Shown: in pieces, positions 18,717 through 27,469 of the stretch
Layout: every line of letters begins with the position of its first letter
How positions within the stretch are numbered: the first letter of the stretch is position 1
Assembly: GCF_003206645.1 (NCBI RefSeq)
Contig: NZ_PZJP01000001.1
Location: 193,940-257,939, forward strand
DNA length: 64,000 nucleotides
Origin: Salinicola aestuarinus
GTDB lineage: Bacteria > Pseudomonadota > Gammaproteobacteria > Pseudomonadales > Halomonadaceae
Direction: 5' to 3'
Program-made: the position numbers and the translations under genes
The notes under the pieces: generated by a model
What the model saw: only the letters and a program-made list of their open reading frames with translations
What the model was told of the DNA's origin: nothing
Database searches by the model: none

Positions 18717-18734
18717 ATGACAGTAAGGTGACCC
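18717..18734 (-). promoter_or_regulatory. PHO-box-like sequence upstream of the PiT gene
   Basis: On the minus strand GGGTCAC-CTTA-CTGTCAT: the second half-site is a perfect CTGTCAT and the first matches 4 of 7 positions, with the canonical 11-bp period. Weak evidence from one site. Confidence 0.3.
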
Positions 18735-18864
18735 GTGTGAGAGGGGCCAGCCTTGTTTGGACTAACGACCGTTCGTACACTTTCCGATCTTGTTCTCGTC
18801 TCGACGACAGCGCGCCGCTCCCGGGCGCCACCGTCGTGCTACGCATCCAATGGTTGGAGGTGTC

Positions 18865-19758
18865 ATGTCAGTCGCGATTCACGGTCTCGTCGCCCGGTTA
18901 TGGCCGGTCGCGATGCTCGTCGTCGCCATGGTGTCGATTCAGAGCGGGGCCTCGCTCGTGCAGTCGCTGTTCCCGACCATCGGCGCGACCGGGGCGACGT
19001 CGATTCGCCTGATTCTGGCCTCGATCATGCTGTTGGCGGCCTTCCGCCCGTGGCGCCGTCCGGTAGCGAGACGTGCCTGGAAGATGCTGATCCTTTACGG
19101 CGTCTCTCTCGGCTGCATGAACTTTCTGCTCTACCAGGCGATCGAGTCGGTCCCGCTGGGTATCGCGGTAGCGCTGGAGTTCACCGGGCCGCTCGCCGTG
19201 GCGGTCTTCTCCTCGCGACGCCGGCTTGACCTGCTGTGGGTGGCACTGGCGGTGATCGGACTCGCCCTGCTGCTGCTGCTCGGCGACGAAGCCAGCGGCT
19301 CGATCGATCCCTACGGAGCGACCTGTGCGCTCGGTGCGGGGGTCTGCTGGGCGCTCTACATTCTGTTCGGCCAGCGCGCAGGGGCGGTCAATGGCGCCCA
19401 GAGTGCGGCCATTGGCGTCACCATCGCCGCCATCGTGATCGCACCAATTGGTCTGATCGATGCCGGCAGCGCCCTTCTCTCGCTCGACATCCTGCCGATC
19501 GCACTGGGCGTTGCGCTGCTCTCCACCGCCATCCCCTACACGCTGGAGATGATCGCGATGTCGCGTATGCCGACACCGGTATTCGGCACGCTGATGAGTC
19601 TGGAGCCGGCCATCGGCGCGCTCTGCGGCGTCCTGTTCCTTAGCCAGCATCTGGGCGAGCTACAGTGGTCGGCGATCGCGCTGATCGTCGTCGCCTCCAT
19701 CGGCACGACACTGGCGACTAGCCAGCGGCCCGGGATCGAGGCGCCCGTTCCGGACTGA
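18865..19758 (+). CDS. EamA/DMT-family exporter, RhtA-like
   Basis: 297 residues with ten predicted membrane helices in two EamA repeats. The sequence from VSIQSGASLVQSLFPTIGATG to the end resembles the threonine/homoserine exporter RhtA (YbiF), including SVPLGIAVALEFTGPLAVA and TPVFGTLMSLEPAIGAL. It would export amino acids or related metabolites. The start at 18865 has GGAGG 4 nt upstream; the frame opens earlier but that part is Arg-rich and unlike the family. Divergent from the PiT gene. Confidence 0.87.
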   Translation: MSVAIHGLVARLWPVAMLVVAMVSIQSGASLVQSLFPTIGATGATSIRLILASIMLLAAFRPWRRPVARRAWKMLILYGVSLGCMNFLLYQAIESVPLGIAVALEFTGPLAVAVFSSRRRLDLLWVALAVIGLALLLLLGDEASGSIDPYGATCALGAGVCWALYILFGQRAGAVNGAQSAAIGVTIAAIVIAPIGLIDAGSALLSLDILPIALGVALLSTAIPYTLEMIAMSRMPTPVFGTLMSLEPAIGALCGVLFLSQHLGELQWSAIALIVVASIGTTLATSQRPGIEAPVPD

Positions 19759-19774
19759 CGCCTCGAGCGGGGCG

Positions 19775-20377
19775 TCAAGCCGCGACGCCGAGTGTCTGGC
19801 AGTGACGGCGGGCGTGGCTTTGAAGCGTCTCGCAGCGCCGTTCGACGTCCCCACGCGCCTCGGCACTCAGGCCTTCGAGGTTTGCCTTAACCCCCACCAG
19901 CAGTGCCTCCATGCCGGCTTTGACCATGAGGGCGCCGGCAGCGGTATCACTCTCGAGCATCGCCGCGGTCTCATCGAGCGACGAGACCGCGAGCGACAAC
20001 GCTCGCTCGCAGCACGCCGCCGCGGCCAGCGGCACCTCGATCGACGCCGTCCGGGCGGCGTCGAGTCGCGTCGGCTTCTCCTCGTCGTCGTCATCGAGCC
20101 GTTTGGCCGCCAGCCACTCGGAGAAGGCGACAGCATCCTCGTCGACGGCCACGGCAAGCTCACGATAGAGCGCGTCACCTCGGGCGATCAGATCGGCTGT
20201 CTCGGCGTCGTCCTGACGCTTGCTGGCGGTCAACCGCAGCCCCTTGAGGACGAGAGAGAGCCCGAGGCAGGCACCGACCGCCGCTGCCGCCCCGCAGCCG
20301 GGAGTGGGGCGCTTCTCCACGGCCTGCTGGAATTCTGCGAGTGAGTCGTGCCATAGCGAACGTGAGTCAGTGGACAT
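19775..20377 (-). CDS. Cyclodeaminase/cyclohydrolase (FTCD C-terminal domain) family protein
   Basis: 200 residues, all-helical, with the family N-terminus RPTPGCGAAAAVGACLGLSLVLKGL and the helix DEDAVAFSEWLAA. The family includes formimidoyl-THF cyclodeaminase and methenyl-THF cyclohydrolase (FchA). Stand-alone versions handle one-carbon folate intermediates. No histidine-degradation or folate gene is adjacent, so the substrate is open. ATG preceded by GGAGATGTCCC. The C-terminus contains several Cys residues (CETLQSHARRHCQ). Convergent with the EamA gene with only 16 bp between stops. Confidence 0.8.
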   Translation of the reverse strand: MSTDSRSLWHDSLAEFQQAVEKRPTPGCGAAAAVGACLGLSLVLKGLRLTASKRQDDAETADLIARGDALYRELAVAVDEDAVAFSEWLAAKRLDDDDEEKPTRLDAARTASIEVPLAAAACCERALSLAVSSLDETAAMLESDTAAGALMVKAGMEALLVGVKANLEGLSAEARGDVERRCETLQSHARRHCQTLGVAA

Positions 20378-20562
20378 GGGACATCTCCAGGGAGAACGGC
20401 AAAGGGCCGTGGTTAGCCTAGCGGCCAGTGACCCGATGTGCCGGAGGTCGGGACGTGTCGGTGATGGCGGGAACAGTGAAAGGCAAAGACCGGCAGGAAA
20501 GCCGTCAAAGGCGTGCAGCGCCGACGAGGGGGAGACGATGCAGCGCTATGGCGAAACGGCCC

Positions 20563-20715
20563 TCAAGCCGCTTGGCGATAGCCCCGCATCGGGCCGCCTC
20601 GGCCCTTGCGGCTGTAGCTGCCCTTGCCCTTCTTGGGCTTTTGCTGCTGCTGACGAAACTGCGGCGTTTTGAGCGCCGCCTTGAGCGCGTTGTCGCGTAT
20701 GGGGTGCGAGGCCAT
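20563..20715 (-). CDS. arfA: ArfA-type alternative ribosome-rescue factor, 50 aa
   Basis: ArfA recruits RF2 to ribosomes stalled at mRNA 3' ends and is the back-up for tmRNA. The translated frame reads MASHPIRDNALKAALKTP then QFRQQQQ and KPKKGKGSYSRKGRGG, ending RGYRQAA with a TGA stop. This matches the E. coli pattern IKDNA-x-EALL-x-DPLFR-...-KKGKGSYMRKGKHG closely. GGGAGG sits 4 nt before the ATG. The Lys/Arg-rich tail is the part expected to occupy the mRNA channel. A 5-bp GC stem (GGGCC/GGCCC, 20591-20605) lies inside the last third of the coding region, reminiscent of the hairpin that truncates arfA mRNA in E. coli. Lies downstream of mntP on the same strand. Confidence 0.88.
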   Translation of the reverse strand: MASHPIRDNALKAALKTPQFRQQQQKPKKGKGSYSRKGRGGPMRGYRQAA

Positions 20716-20813
20716 GGGCCCTCCCGTCGATCAATGAGTCTTCAAACGCTGGCCACGTCTGTGAGTGGCCGAGGAGGAGATGGGGAGCTTGCGGCGCGAC
20801 TTCAACCGCGGCG

Positions 20814-21389
20814 TTAGCCTGCCTGGAGCACCAGGTGGTCATAGAGCACGGCGCAGCCGATCGCGATCAGCACCACGCCACCGGCGATCTCGGCGCGCTT
20901 GCCGATGACATTGCCGATCACCCGCCCCAGCAGAATGCCGAGCGTGACCATGAGGGTGGTGGCGATGCCAATGGCGGTGGCGGCAGCGATGATGTTGACG
21001 TCGGCGAAGGCTAGGGTCACGCCGACTGCCATCGCGTCGATGCTGGTGGCGACAGCGGTCGCCGCCAGCGCCCAGAACGAGGGCCGAGTCGACGATCCTC
21101 TGCACCGCTCACCGGCAGGCTTGAGTCCTTCCCAGACCATGTGACCGCCAAGCCCCCCCAGCAGGATGAACGCGATCCAGTGATCCCACTCGGCCACGAA
21201 CTGTACGGCGGCCATGCCGATCGCCCAGCCGATCACCGGCGTGATGCTCTCGATGACACCGAAGATCAGGCCGATTCTGAGCGCCTCGGGGAGACGCGTG
21301 CGGACCAGCGACGCGCCCTTCCCGATCGAGGCGGCAAAGGCGTCGGTCGACATCGCGAACGCGAGTAGCGCAAGAGAGGCAGGGTTCAT
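20814..21389 (-). CDS. mntP: Manganese efflux pump MntP
   Basis: 191 residues, six membrane helices. Exports Mn2+ from the cytoplasm. Conserved intramembrane motifs are present: [15 protein letters not shown] in helix 1 and [15 protein letters not shown] in helix 4, both carrying the aspartates needed for transport. The open frame continues 71 codons upstream, but that stretch is the riboswitch leader, not protein: ATG 21389 gives the family N-terminus [14 protein letters not shown]. Ribosome-binding site is modest (GGATGAACTC). Expression is expected to rise with Mn2+ through the yybP-ykoY riboswitch. Confidence 0.95.
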   Translation of the reverse strand: MNPASLALLAFAMSTDAFAASIGKGASLVRTRLPEALRIGLIFGVIESITPVIGWAIGMAAVQFVAEWDHWIAFILLGGLGGHMVWEGLKPAGERCRGSSTRPSFWALAATAVATSIDAMAVGVTLAFADVNIIAAATAIGIATTLMVTLGILLGRVIGNVIGKRAEIAGGVVLIAIGCAVLYDHLVLQAG

Positions 21390-21439
21390 GAGTTCATCCA
21401 GTCGGCTCGATTGCCATGACACGCGCGCCGCCCGACTTC

Positions 21440-21566
21440 GCGTCGCCGCGTCGATGGTCTCGCCAACCGGAATCGGTGTAAGCGCCACGGCAATCGGGCC
21501 GAGCATGTTGACGCAAACGCCGTCCATGACCGCAGGGCGGGTGGACGACCGGCTACTCCCCAAAGA
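21440..21566 (-). promoter_or_regulatory. yybP-ykoY (Mn2+-sensing) riboswitch in the mntP leader
   Basis: On the minus strand the leader begins TTTGGGGAGTAGCC (21551-21564), the hallmark 5' motif, continues with GTCAACATGCTCGG and GCCGTGGCGCTTACACC, and ends with the conserved GGTTGGCGAGACC (about 21456-21468). These match the known mntP riboswitch of gammaproteobacteria in order and spacing, and the gene it controls is the classic one. The 3' boundary is approximate. Confidence 0.93.
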
Positions 21567-21573
21567 GAGTGAG

Positions 21574-21602
21574 ACTATAGGCAAAGCCCTTCGGAAATTC
21601 AA
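21574..21602 (-). promoter_or_regulatory. Sigma70-type promoter of mntP
   Basis: TTGAAT (21597-21602), 17-bp spacer, TATAGT (21574-21579), about 10 nt before the riboswitch 5' motif. Confidence 0.7.
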
Positions 21603-21616
21603 TAAATCATTGAATT
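21596..21616. promoter_or_regulatory. Inverted repeat overlapping the mntP -35 element
   Basis: AATTCAAT and ATTGAATT, perfect 8-bp arms around AAATC. The repeat covers the -35 hexamer, so it may be an operator for an unidentified regulator; it does not resemble a known MntR site. Confidence 0.45.
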
Positions 21617-21713
21617 AAAAGAGGAAAATACACCTTGGTTAACGGTTGCAGGCGACGTTAATCAAGTTAAGGTCGGTTCATCTTTGATGGCCGGGTTAGG
21701 GACCAGGTCAAGT

Positions 21714-22280
21714 TTAACGGGACGCCGGCGCGCCCAGCGTGGCACCGATCCAGATCGTCAGCCGGTCGCGCGTGGCGCCGGCGGGGTCATAGAGCAGGCG
21801 ATAGGTCATGGGGGCGATGATGCCATCCATCAGGGTGGCCACCTCGGGAGCCGATTCCTGGCGATCGTGAGCTCTCGCCACCAGCGCGACCATGATCGAT
21901 TCATTGTAGCGGTAGCAACACGCACGCCGACTCGGATCCGCGCTGGCCATGATGTCATTGAGCGCTTGCTGCCCGGGGGCCGATCCCATTTCGTCGAGAT
22001 ACTGCTCGCCCCACGCCTGCAGATCGCCGGCGAGCGTACCAGTGTCCGGCGGCTCGCCTTCCGGGCGCAGCCGGGAGAGCGACACATCCGCCATCAGCTC
22101 GGCCAGATCGCCCCAACGTCGATAGATCGTAGAGGGCGTCACCCCCGCGGTTGCGGCGATGAGCGGCACGCTGAGCGACTCACGTGGCTCGGTCGCCTCG
22201 AGGGTCTTCACCGCCTGGTGAACCGCCTGTTGCACGCGGGCGCTGCGCCCGCCGGGCCGGAGCCCCGTGTTTTCCGTCAT
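21714..22280 (-). CDS. TetR-family transcriptional regulator
   Basis: 188 residues. N-terminal helix-turn-helix at about 30-60 (SLSVPLIAATAGVTPSTIYRRWGDLAELMADV), followed by a C-terminal ligand domain of the TetR_C type (PTYRLLYDP-like segment MTYRLLYDPAGATRDRLTIWIGA). Likely represses the divergent MFS gene and itself through two palindromes in the 129-bp gap. ATG 22280 chosen over an upstream frame extension that runs through the operators. Confidence 0.9.
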   Translation of the reverse strand: MTENTGLRPGGRSARVQQAVHQAVKTLEATEPRESLSVPLIAATAGVTPSTIYRRWGDLAELMADVSLSRLRPEGEPPDTGTLAGDLQAWGEQYLDEMGSAPGQQALNDIMASADPSRRACCYRYNESIMVALVARAHDRQESAPEVATLMDGIIAPMTYRLLYDPAGATRDRLTIWIGATLGAPASR

Positions 22281-22330
22281 GCTCGCCCCGCTCTTTTTCC
22301 ATCCTCGACTACGATGCCCCCTCGTGCTCG

Positions 22331-22349
22331 AACGCAAAATATTTGCGTT
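22331..22349. promoter_or_regulatory. TetR operator candidate 1
   Basis: AACGCAAA-ATA-TTTGCGTT, perfect 8-bp arms with a 3-bp centre, in the gap between tetR and the MFS gene. Confidence 0.7.
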
Positions 22350-22377
22350 ATGCACGCGCCCCACTCAGACTGCCATT

Positions 22378-22396
22378 AACGCAAAATATTAGCATT
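22378..22396. promoter_or_regulatory. TetR operator candidate 2
   Basis: AACGCAAA-ATA-TTAGCATT: left arm identical to operator 1, right arm diverged at two positions. 47 bp from the first site, 14 bp before the MFS start codon. Confidence 0.6.
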
Positions 22397-22409
22397 AACG
22401 GACGCTTTC

Positions 22410-23624
22410 ATGTCTTCGCCCTCTCGCTTCGGTGCCAGCGCACCGTCGGCCGAACCCTATCCCGCACCGCGGCAGGGATCTCTGGTCTACTACTCCCTGC
22501 TGATGGTGACATTTCTGGCCGCGTCGAGCGCCCCCACGCCGCTCTATCAGCTGTATCAGGCCAGCTGGGGATTCTCCACGACGTGGCTCACGCTGGTCTT
22601 CGCAAGCTATATCTTTGCCCTGCTCGCCTCGCTGCTGATGACCGGATCGCTGTCCGATCACCTGGGCCGACGACCGGTGGTGGCCGCGGCCATCCTGGGG
22701 GAGATAGTGGCACTGGGCCTTTTCGTGACGGCTGACGACCTCGCCTGGCTGCTGGCGGCGAGGATCGTACAGGGGGTCGCCACTGGCGTTGCCACCAGCG
22801 CCCTGGCGGCCGCTCTGCTCGACAGCGACCCGACCCGGGGGCCGCTGATGGCCAGTATCGCGCCACTCTCCGGCATGGGCGTAGGCGCACTGCTCGCCGG
22901 CGTGCTGGTGACCTATCTGCCGGCCCCCATGCAAGGCGTCTATCTCTTGCTGCTGGTGCTGCTGATGATGCTCGGTGTCTGGCTCCTGCGCATTCCCGAA
23001 GGCGTCACGCCCCGCCCGGGAGCGCTGGCGTCGCTGCGTCCTCACGCGAGCATACCGTCGCCGGTGAGAAAGCCCTTGCTGCGCGTGGCGCCGGCAGTCG
23101 TCGCCTCCTGGGCACTCGGTGGTTTCTCGCTGTCACTCGGGCCCACGCTGGTGGAGACGATCAGCCATTGCCAGAGTCCACTGATCGGTTCGCTGATCAC
23201 CTTCCTGCTGCCGTTCGTTGGCGGGATCAGCGTCATGGTGCTGCGCTCGCGCCCCTCCCGGCTCGCCGTACTCCTGGGCACCGCCTGTATCGTCGTCGGC
23301 ATGCTGGGACTGCTGCTGGGCGTGGCGCTCACTCGAATCGACATTCTGCTCGGTGGCACGGCCGTGGCGGGGATCGGTTTCGGTGCCGCGTTCATGGGGG
23401 CGCTGCGCATCGTCATGCCGTTGGCGCCGCCGACCGAGCGCTCAGCGCTGATGGCGGCGTTCTACGTCATTTGTTACCTCTCGGCGAGCCTGCTGGCACT
23501 GATCGGCGGCATCGCCACCCAGCACGTCGGGCTGTTGCCGACCACCTACGTCTACGGCAGCGGGGTGGCGCTACTGTCACTGATCGCGTTCGTCGCGACG
23601 CTCTCGCAGCGCCAGGCGATTTGA
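22410..23624 (+). CDS. Major facilitator superfamily transporter
   Basis: 404 residues, twelve hydrophobic helices, a cytoplasmic MFS motif GSLSDHLGRRPV after helix 2, and PTPLYQLYQ near helix 1 as in drug/metabolite exporters of the DHA1 type. Divergent from tetR with two shared operator candidates, so probably an inducible efflux pump. Substrate unknown. Confidence 0.88.
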   Translation: MSSPSRFGASAPSAEPYPAPRQGSLVYYSLLMVTFLAASSAPTPLYQLYQASWGFSTTWLTLVFASYIFALLASLLMTGSLSDHLGRRPVVAAAILGEIVALGLFVTADDLAWLLAARIVQGVATGVATSALAAALLDSDPTRGPLMASIAPLSGMGVGALLAGVLVTYLPAPMQGVYLLLLVLLMMLGVWLLRIPEGVTPRPGALASLRPHASIPSPVRKPLLRVAPAVVASWALGGFSLSLGPTLVETISHCQSPLIGSLITFLLPFVGGISVMVLRSRPSRLAVLLGTACIVVGMLGLLLGVALTRIDILLGGTAVAGIGFGAAFMGALRIVMPLAPPTERSALMAAFYVICYLSASLLALIGGIATQHVGLLPTTYVYGSGVALLSLIAFVATLSQRQAI

Positions 23625-23666
23625 CCCATGGCTCGGAACGCGAGGCATCGGGCCTGAAACGCTATC

Positions 23667-23688
23667 CCAGAGAGCAGGCACTCTCTGG
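23667..23688 (+). terminator. Hairpin after the MFS gene
   Basis: CCAGAGAG and CTCTCTGG, perfect 8-bp stem, 6-nt loop, 42 nt after the stop. No T-run. Confidence 0.4.
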
Positions 23689-23794
23689 CCACGGCGCGTC
23701 AGGTTGTCTCACCCCAGGGATTCGGCATCAAGTCGAGCAGATGGCAGCCGATAGTGTCGACTCGGCGCTTGTCCCTTCAATAGCGGGTGGACCC

Positions 23795-25099
23795 ATGAAA
23801 CGATTCGACGACATGACGGTAAAAACGAGCTGGCTGCTAGTGCTGGTTGCCTTCACGCTGCTGGTGCTCGGCATGGCCGGCCTCGCCGCCTACGCCGTGC
23901 ACGATGCGGCCTCGACGACGGCGGGGATGGACCCGGCGCGAGCGGAGTGGTTCAACGTGGGGATTATTGCCGGCGTCATCGCCACGCTCGTCCTCGCCGC
24001 GATCGTGCTCTGGGGCGTCAGCGTCAATGTCATTCGCCCGCTCGAGCGCCTGATGACCCATTGCGAACGGCTGGCCGAAGGGGATCTCTCGCACCCCGTC
24101 GAGAAGCGCGGCAACAACGAGATCGGTCGGCTGTTCAAGGCCCTTGGACAGACCCAGGCCCACCTCTCCAACACCGTCGGTGACGTGCGCCGGGCCTGCA
24201 CCAGCGTCCACGACGGCGCCGCCGAGATCGCCCGCGGCAATACCGACCTCTCCTCACGCACCGAACAGCAGGCGGCCTCCCTTGAGCAGACTGCGGCCAG
24301 CATGGAAGAGCTCACCTCTACCGTTCGCCAGAATGCAGAGAACGCCGCCCAGGCCAACCAGCTGGCGGACGATGCCAGCGCCGTCGCCAACCGCGGTGGC
24401 GAGGTGGTCAGCAACGTCGTCGACACGATGCACGAGATCAGTCAGCAGTCGCACCAGGCCGTAGAGCTTCTCGACGCCATCGACTCGGTGGCGTTCCAGA
24501 CCAATATCCTGGCCCTTAATGCCTCGGTCGAGGCTGCCCGCGCGGGCGAGCAGGGTCGCGGTTTCGCGGTCGTCGCCAACGAGGTGCAGACGCTGGCCAA
24601 GCGTTCGGCCGATGCCGCGAAGGCGATCCGCGATCTGATCCAGCGCTCCGCCGAGCGCGTGGAGAGCGGCGCCGAACTCGCCGACAAGGCGGGTACCACC
24701 ATGGGGGATATCGTGACATCGATCACTCGCGTCAACGAGATCATGCGGGAGATCGCAGCGGCCTCCGAAGAGCAGAGCCACGGGATCAGCCAGGTGGACC
24801 AGGCCGTGTCGCAGATGGATCAGGTGACCCAGCAGAATGCGTCGCTGGTACAGCAGGCGGCCGGTGCCGCCCGCGCCCTCACGCAGCAAGCGGACGAACT
24901 GCAGACGACGGTGGCGGTATTTCGGCTGGCCGACTCCCCCGAATCGCCGGTCACTCAGGCGCTGCAGCGGCCGGCGATGCGCGTCGCGCCAGCACCAGGC
25001 GCCCCCACCCGACCCTCGCATCGGACGACGCCGCAGACCCAGTCCACCGGGCAGGACGCACGCACGCCAGCAACGGTCGACGAGTGGGAATCGTTCTAA
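23795..25099 (+). CDS. Methyl-accepting chemotaxis protein with minimal periplasmic part and CheR-tether pentapeptide
   Basis: 434 residues. Two membrane helices (about 12-32 and 51-71) enclose only about 18 periplasmic residues, so there is no room for a ligand domain. HAMP follows (IRPLERLMTHCERLAEGDLSHPV, NNEIGRLFKALGQTQ). The signalling domain has methylation helices, the conserved tip IDSVAFQTNILALNASVEAARAGEQGRGFAVVA and the C-terminal SQMDQVTQQNASLVQQA. The tail is a Pro/Thr/Gln-rich linker that ends EWESF, matching the xWxxF pentapeptide that tethers CheR/CheB in Tar and Tsr. ATG 23795 chosen because the preceding in-frame sequence overlaps the MFS gene. It could sense through membrane state, cytoplasmic input or a partner protein. 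Confidence 0.92.
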   Translation: MKRFDDMTVKTSWLLVLVAFTLLVLGMAGLAAYAVHDAASTTAGMDPARAEWFNVGIIAGVIATLVLAAIVLWGVSVNVIRPLERLMTHCERLAEGDLSHPVEKRGNNEIGRLFKALGQTQAHLSNTVGDVRRACTSVHDGAAEIARGNTDLSSRTEQQAASLEQTAASMEELTSTVRQNAENAAQANQLADDASAVANRGGEVVSNVVDTMHEISQQSHQAVELLDAIDSVAFQTNILALNASVEAARAGEQGRGFAVVANEVQTLAKRSADAAKAIRDLIQRSAERVESGAELADKAGTTMGDIVTSITRVNEIMREIAAASEEQSHGISQVDQAVSQMDQVTQQNASLVQQAAGAARALTQQADELQTTVAVFRLADSPESPVTQALQRPAMRVAPAPGAPTRPSHRTTPQTQSTGQDARTPATVDEWESF

Positions 25100-25472
25100 C
25101 GCATCGGGGCAGGCTCTCCTCGCAGGCCCTCGATGGCCCGCCTTCCTCCCGGCGGCAGGGAGGCGCATCGCCGGGCGGCACGCTGACCCGCCAGCGCGGC
25201 GATCGCAGCCGGTCACAGGCTTACAGCAGTCACTCCACCGGCAGCCTGGAGATGAACCAGACGAAACCCCGCTCCCACCAGCGGGTATGCAGCTCACCGC
25301 TCGCACCAGCGGGTATGCAGCTCACCGCTCGCATGAGAGACGCCTCCGGCATTGTCGTTATCGCGACGCCAGTACCGATATACCCGTGGCCAGCCCGGGG
25401 TACAAGCGCTACCGCATCAAGTCACACGACGACCGGGGCGCGATGAATCAGGCAGTCAGGTGGAGAGTCGGA
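25100..25472. other. Non-coding stretch between chemoreceptor and Nudix genes (373 bp)
   Basis: No credible gene. The only notable structure is a 2 x 28-bp tandem repeat (annotated separately). The two flanking genes converge here, and no T-rich terminator was found for either. Confidence 0.5.
25276..25331. repeat. Tandem direct repeat, 2 x 28 bp
   Basis: Two perfect adjoining copies (25276-25303 and 25304-25331) beginning CACCAGCGGGTATGCAGC. The 28-bp unit is not a multiple of three, which agrees with its non-coding position. Probably a recent slippage or recombination duplication. Confidence 0.9.
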
Positions 25473-26093
25473 TCAATCGACGATCGCGGGCCGACTCGGC
25501 GCGGCGAGGAAAGCAAAGGCATCGGCAATGTCACGGGCGATGACCCGGGGCTCGGAGAGCGGCGGTAGCGCATCCGGTGCGAAGTAGGCCGCGTCGAGGA
25601 CTTCGTGACCGGGGTCGAGGGGCTTGGCGTCGCGACGCTCGCAAAGAAAGAAGAGCTTGTAGAAGTCGAGAACGTCCGGGGGATAGGCGTGCCGTGCCTT
25701 ATGGCGGATCGCATAGAGTCGATCGACGGCGACCTCCACTCCCGCTTCTTCCCACACCTCCTTGACCGTGTTGTCCGCCGCCGAGACGCCCACTTCGGCG
25801 TAGCCACCGGGCATCGTCCAGCGGCCATCGGTTTTTTCCTTCACCAGCAGGATCCTGCCATCGTCGATGATCGCCCCGCGCACGTCGATCTTGGGGGTGA
25901 CGTGGCCGTGGCCCTCGCCGAGCGCCAGCGCCACCCGCTCGACGGGCGTCTCGCCGAGAGACGCCATCATCTGGCGCGAGAGGTCACCGATCTCTTCATA
26001 GCGCTCGCGGTCGAACGTGTCCCGGCAGTAGTGAAGGCCGGTATCGGCCAACGCCGAGAGCCGCTTGGCCCAGGACAGCCATTGATCTTCCAT
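25473..26093 (-). CDS. Nudix hydrolase with N-terminal Nudix_N_2 helical domain (ADP-ribose pyrophosphatase-like)
   Basis: 206 residues. Residues 1-60 form the helical Nudix_N_2 extension; the Nudix fold follows (IDVRGAIIDDGRILLVKEK). The Nudix box reads GGYAEVGVSAADNTVKEVWEEAGV: compared with the canonical GX5EX7REUXEEXGU, the first Glu is Val and the Arg is Lys, a variation also seen in YjhB-like members, while the catalytic EVWEEAG is intact. Likely hydrolyses a nucleoside diphosphate derivative; substrate unknown. ATG 26093 has AGGGAG 5 nt upstream. Confidence 0.85.
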   Translation of the reverse strand: MEDQWLSWAKRLSALADTGLHYCRDTFDRERYEEIGDLSRQMMASLGETPVERVALALGEGHGHVTPKIDVRGAIIDDGRILLVKEKTDGRWTMPGGYAEVGVSAADNTVKEVWEEAGVEVAVDRLYAIRHKARHAYPPDVLDFYKLFFLCERRDAKPLDPGHEVLDAAYFAPDALPPLSEPRVIARDIADAFAFLAAPSRPAIVD

Positions 26094-26187
26094 GGTGACT
26101 CCCTGTAATTGGATGACAGCAGATGCTCGCCCAAAGACTAACAACTGTGGCGACCGCCGTCAGATGGCGGGGATAGCAGAGACGACA

Positions 26188-26210
26188 AGGCCCTTCCGTG
26201 GAAAGGGCCT
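26188..26210. other. Inverted repeat upstream of the Nudix gene
   Basis: AGGCCCTT and AAGGGCCT, perfect 8-bp arms with a 7-nt loop, no T-run on either side. Possible remnant terminator between nrdF and the Nudix gene. Confidence 0.35.
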
Positions 26211-26311
26211 GGGCGAGTCCGAAACGGTGCCAGCGAATCAACCGGCGCCAGGCGCCTCGTCGCGCTGACGGTGGTCGTCATGCAGGCCTGCACGCGATCC
26301 GCGCGGCAGGC

Positions 26312-26339
26312 ATAAAAAAACCGCCCCTGGGGGCGGTTT
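26312..26339 (-). terminator. Intrinsic terminator of the nrd operon
   Basis: AAACCGCCCC with GGGGCGGTTT, very short loop, followed on the minus strand by seven T residues; 45 nt after the nrdF stop. Confidence 0.88.
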
Positions 26340-26384
26340 CCTGTCGGCCGGGTTCGGCCAGCGCAAGCGGTGGCTCGACGCGGT

Positions 26385-27455
<1,071 letters not shown>

Positions 27456-27469
27456 TCAAAGAGCCGTCG

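Noticed and set aside
21390..21602. N-terminal extension of MntP
   Set aside because: The sequence is the riboswitch RNA; the protein family begins at ATG 21389.
25276..25331. Possible minimal CRISPR array
   Set aside because: The two 28-bp units adjoin directly with no spacers, and there are no cas genes.
25473..26093. Defective Nudix hydrolase because the box deviates from the canonical pattern
   Set aside because: The same replacements occur in active YjhB-like relatives and the core EVWEEAG is intact.
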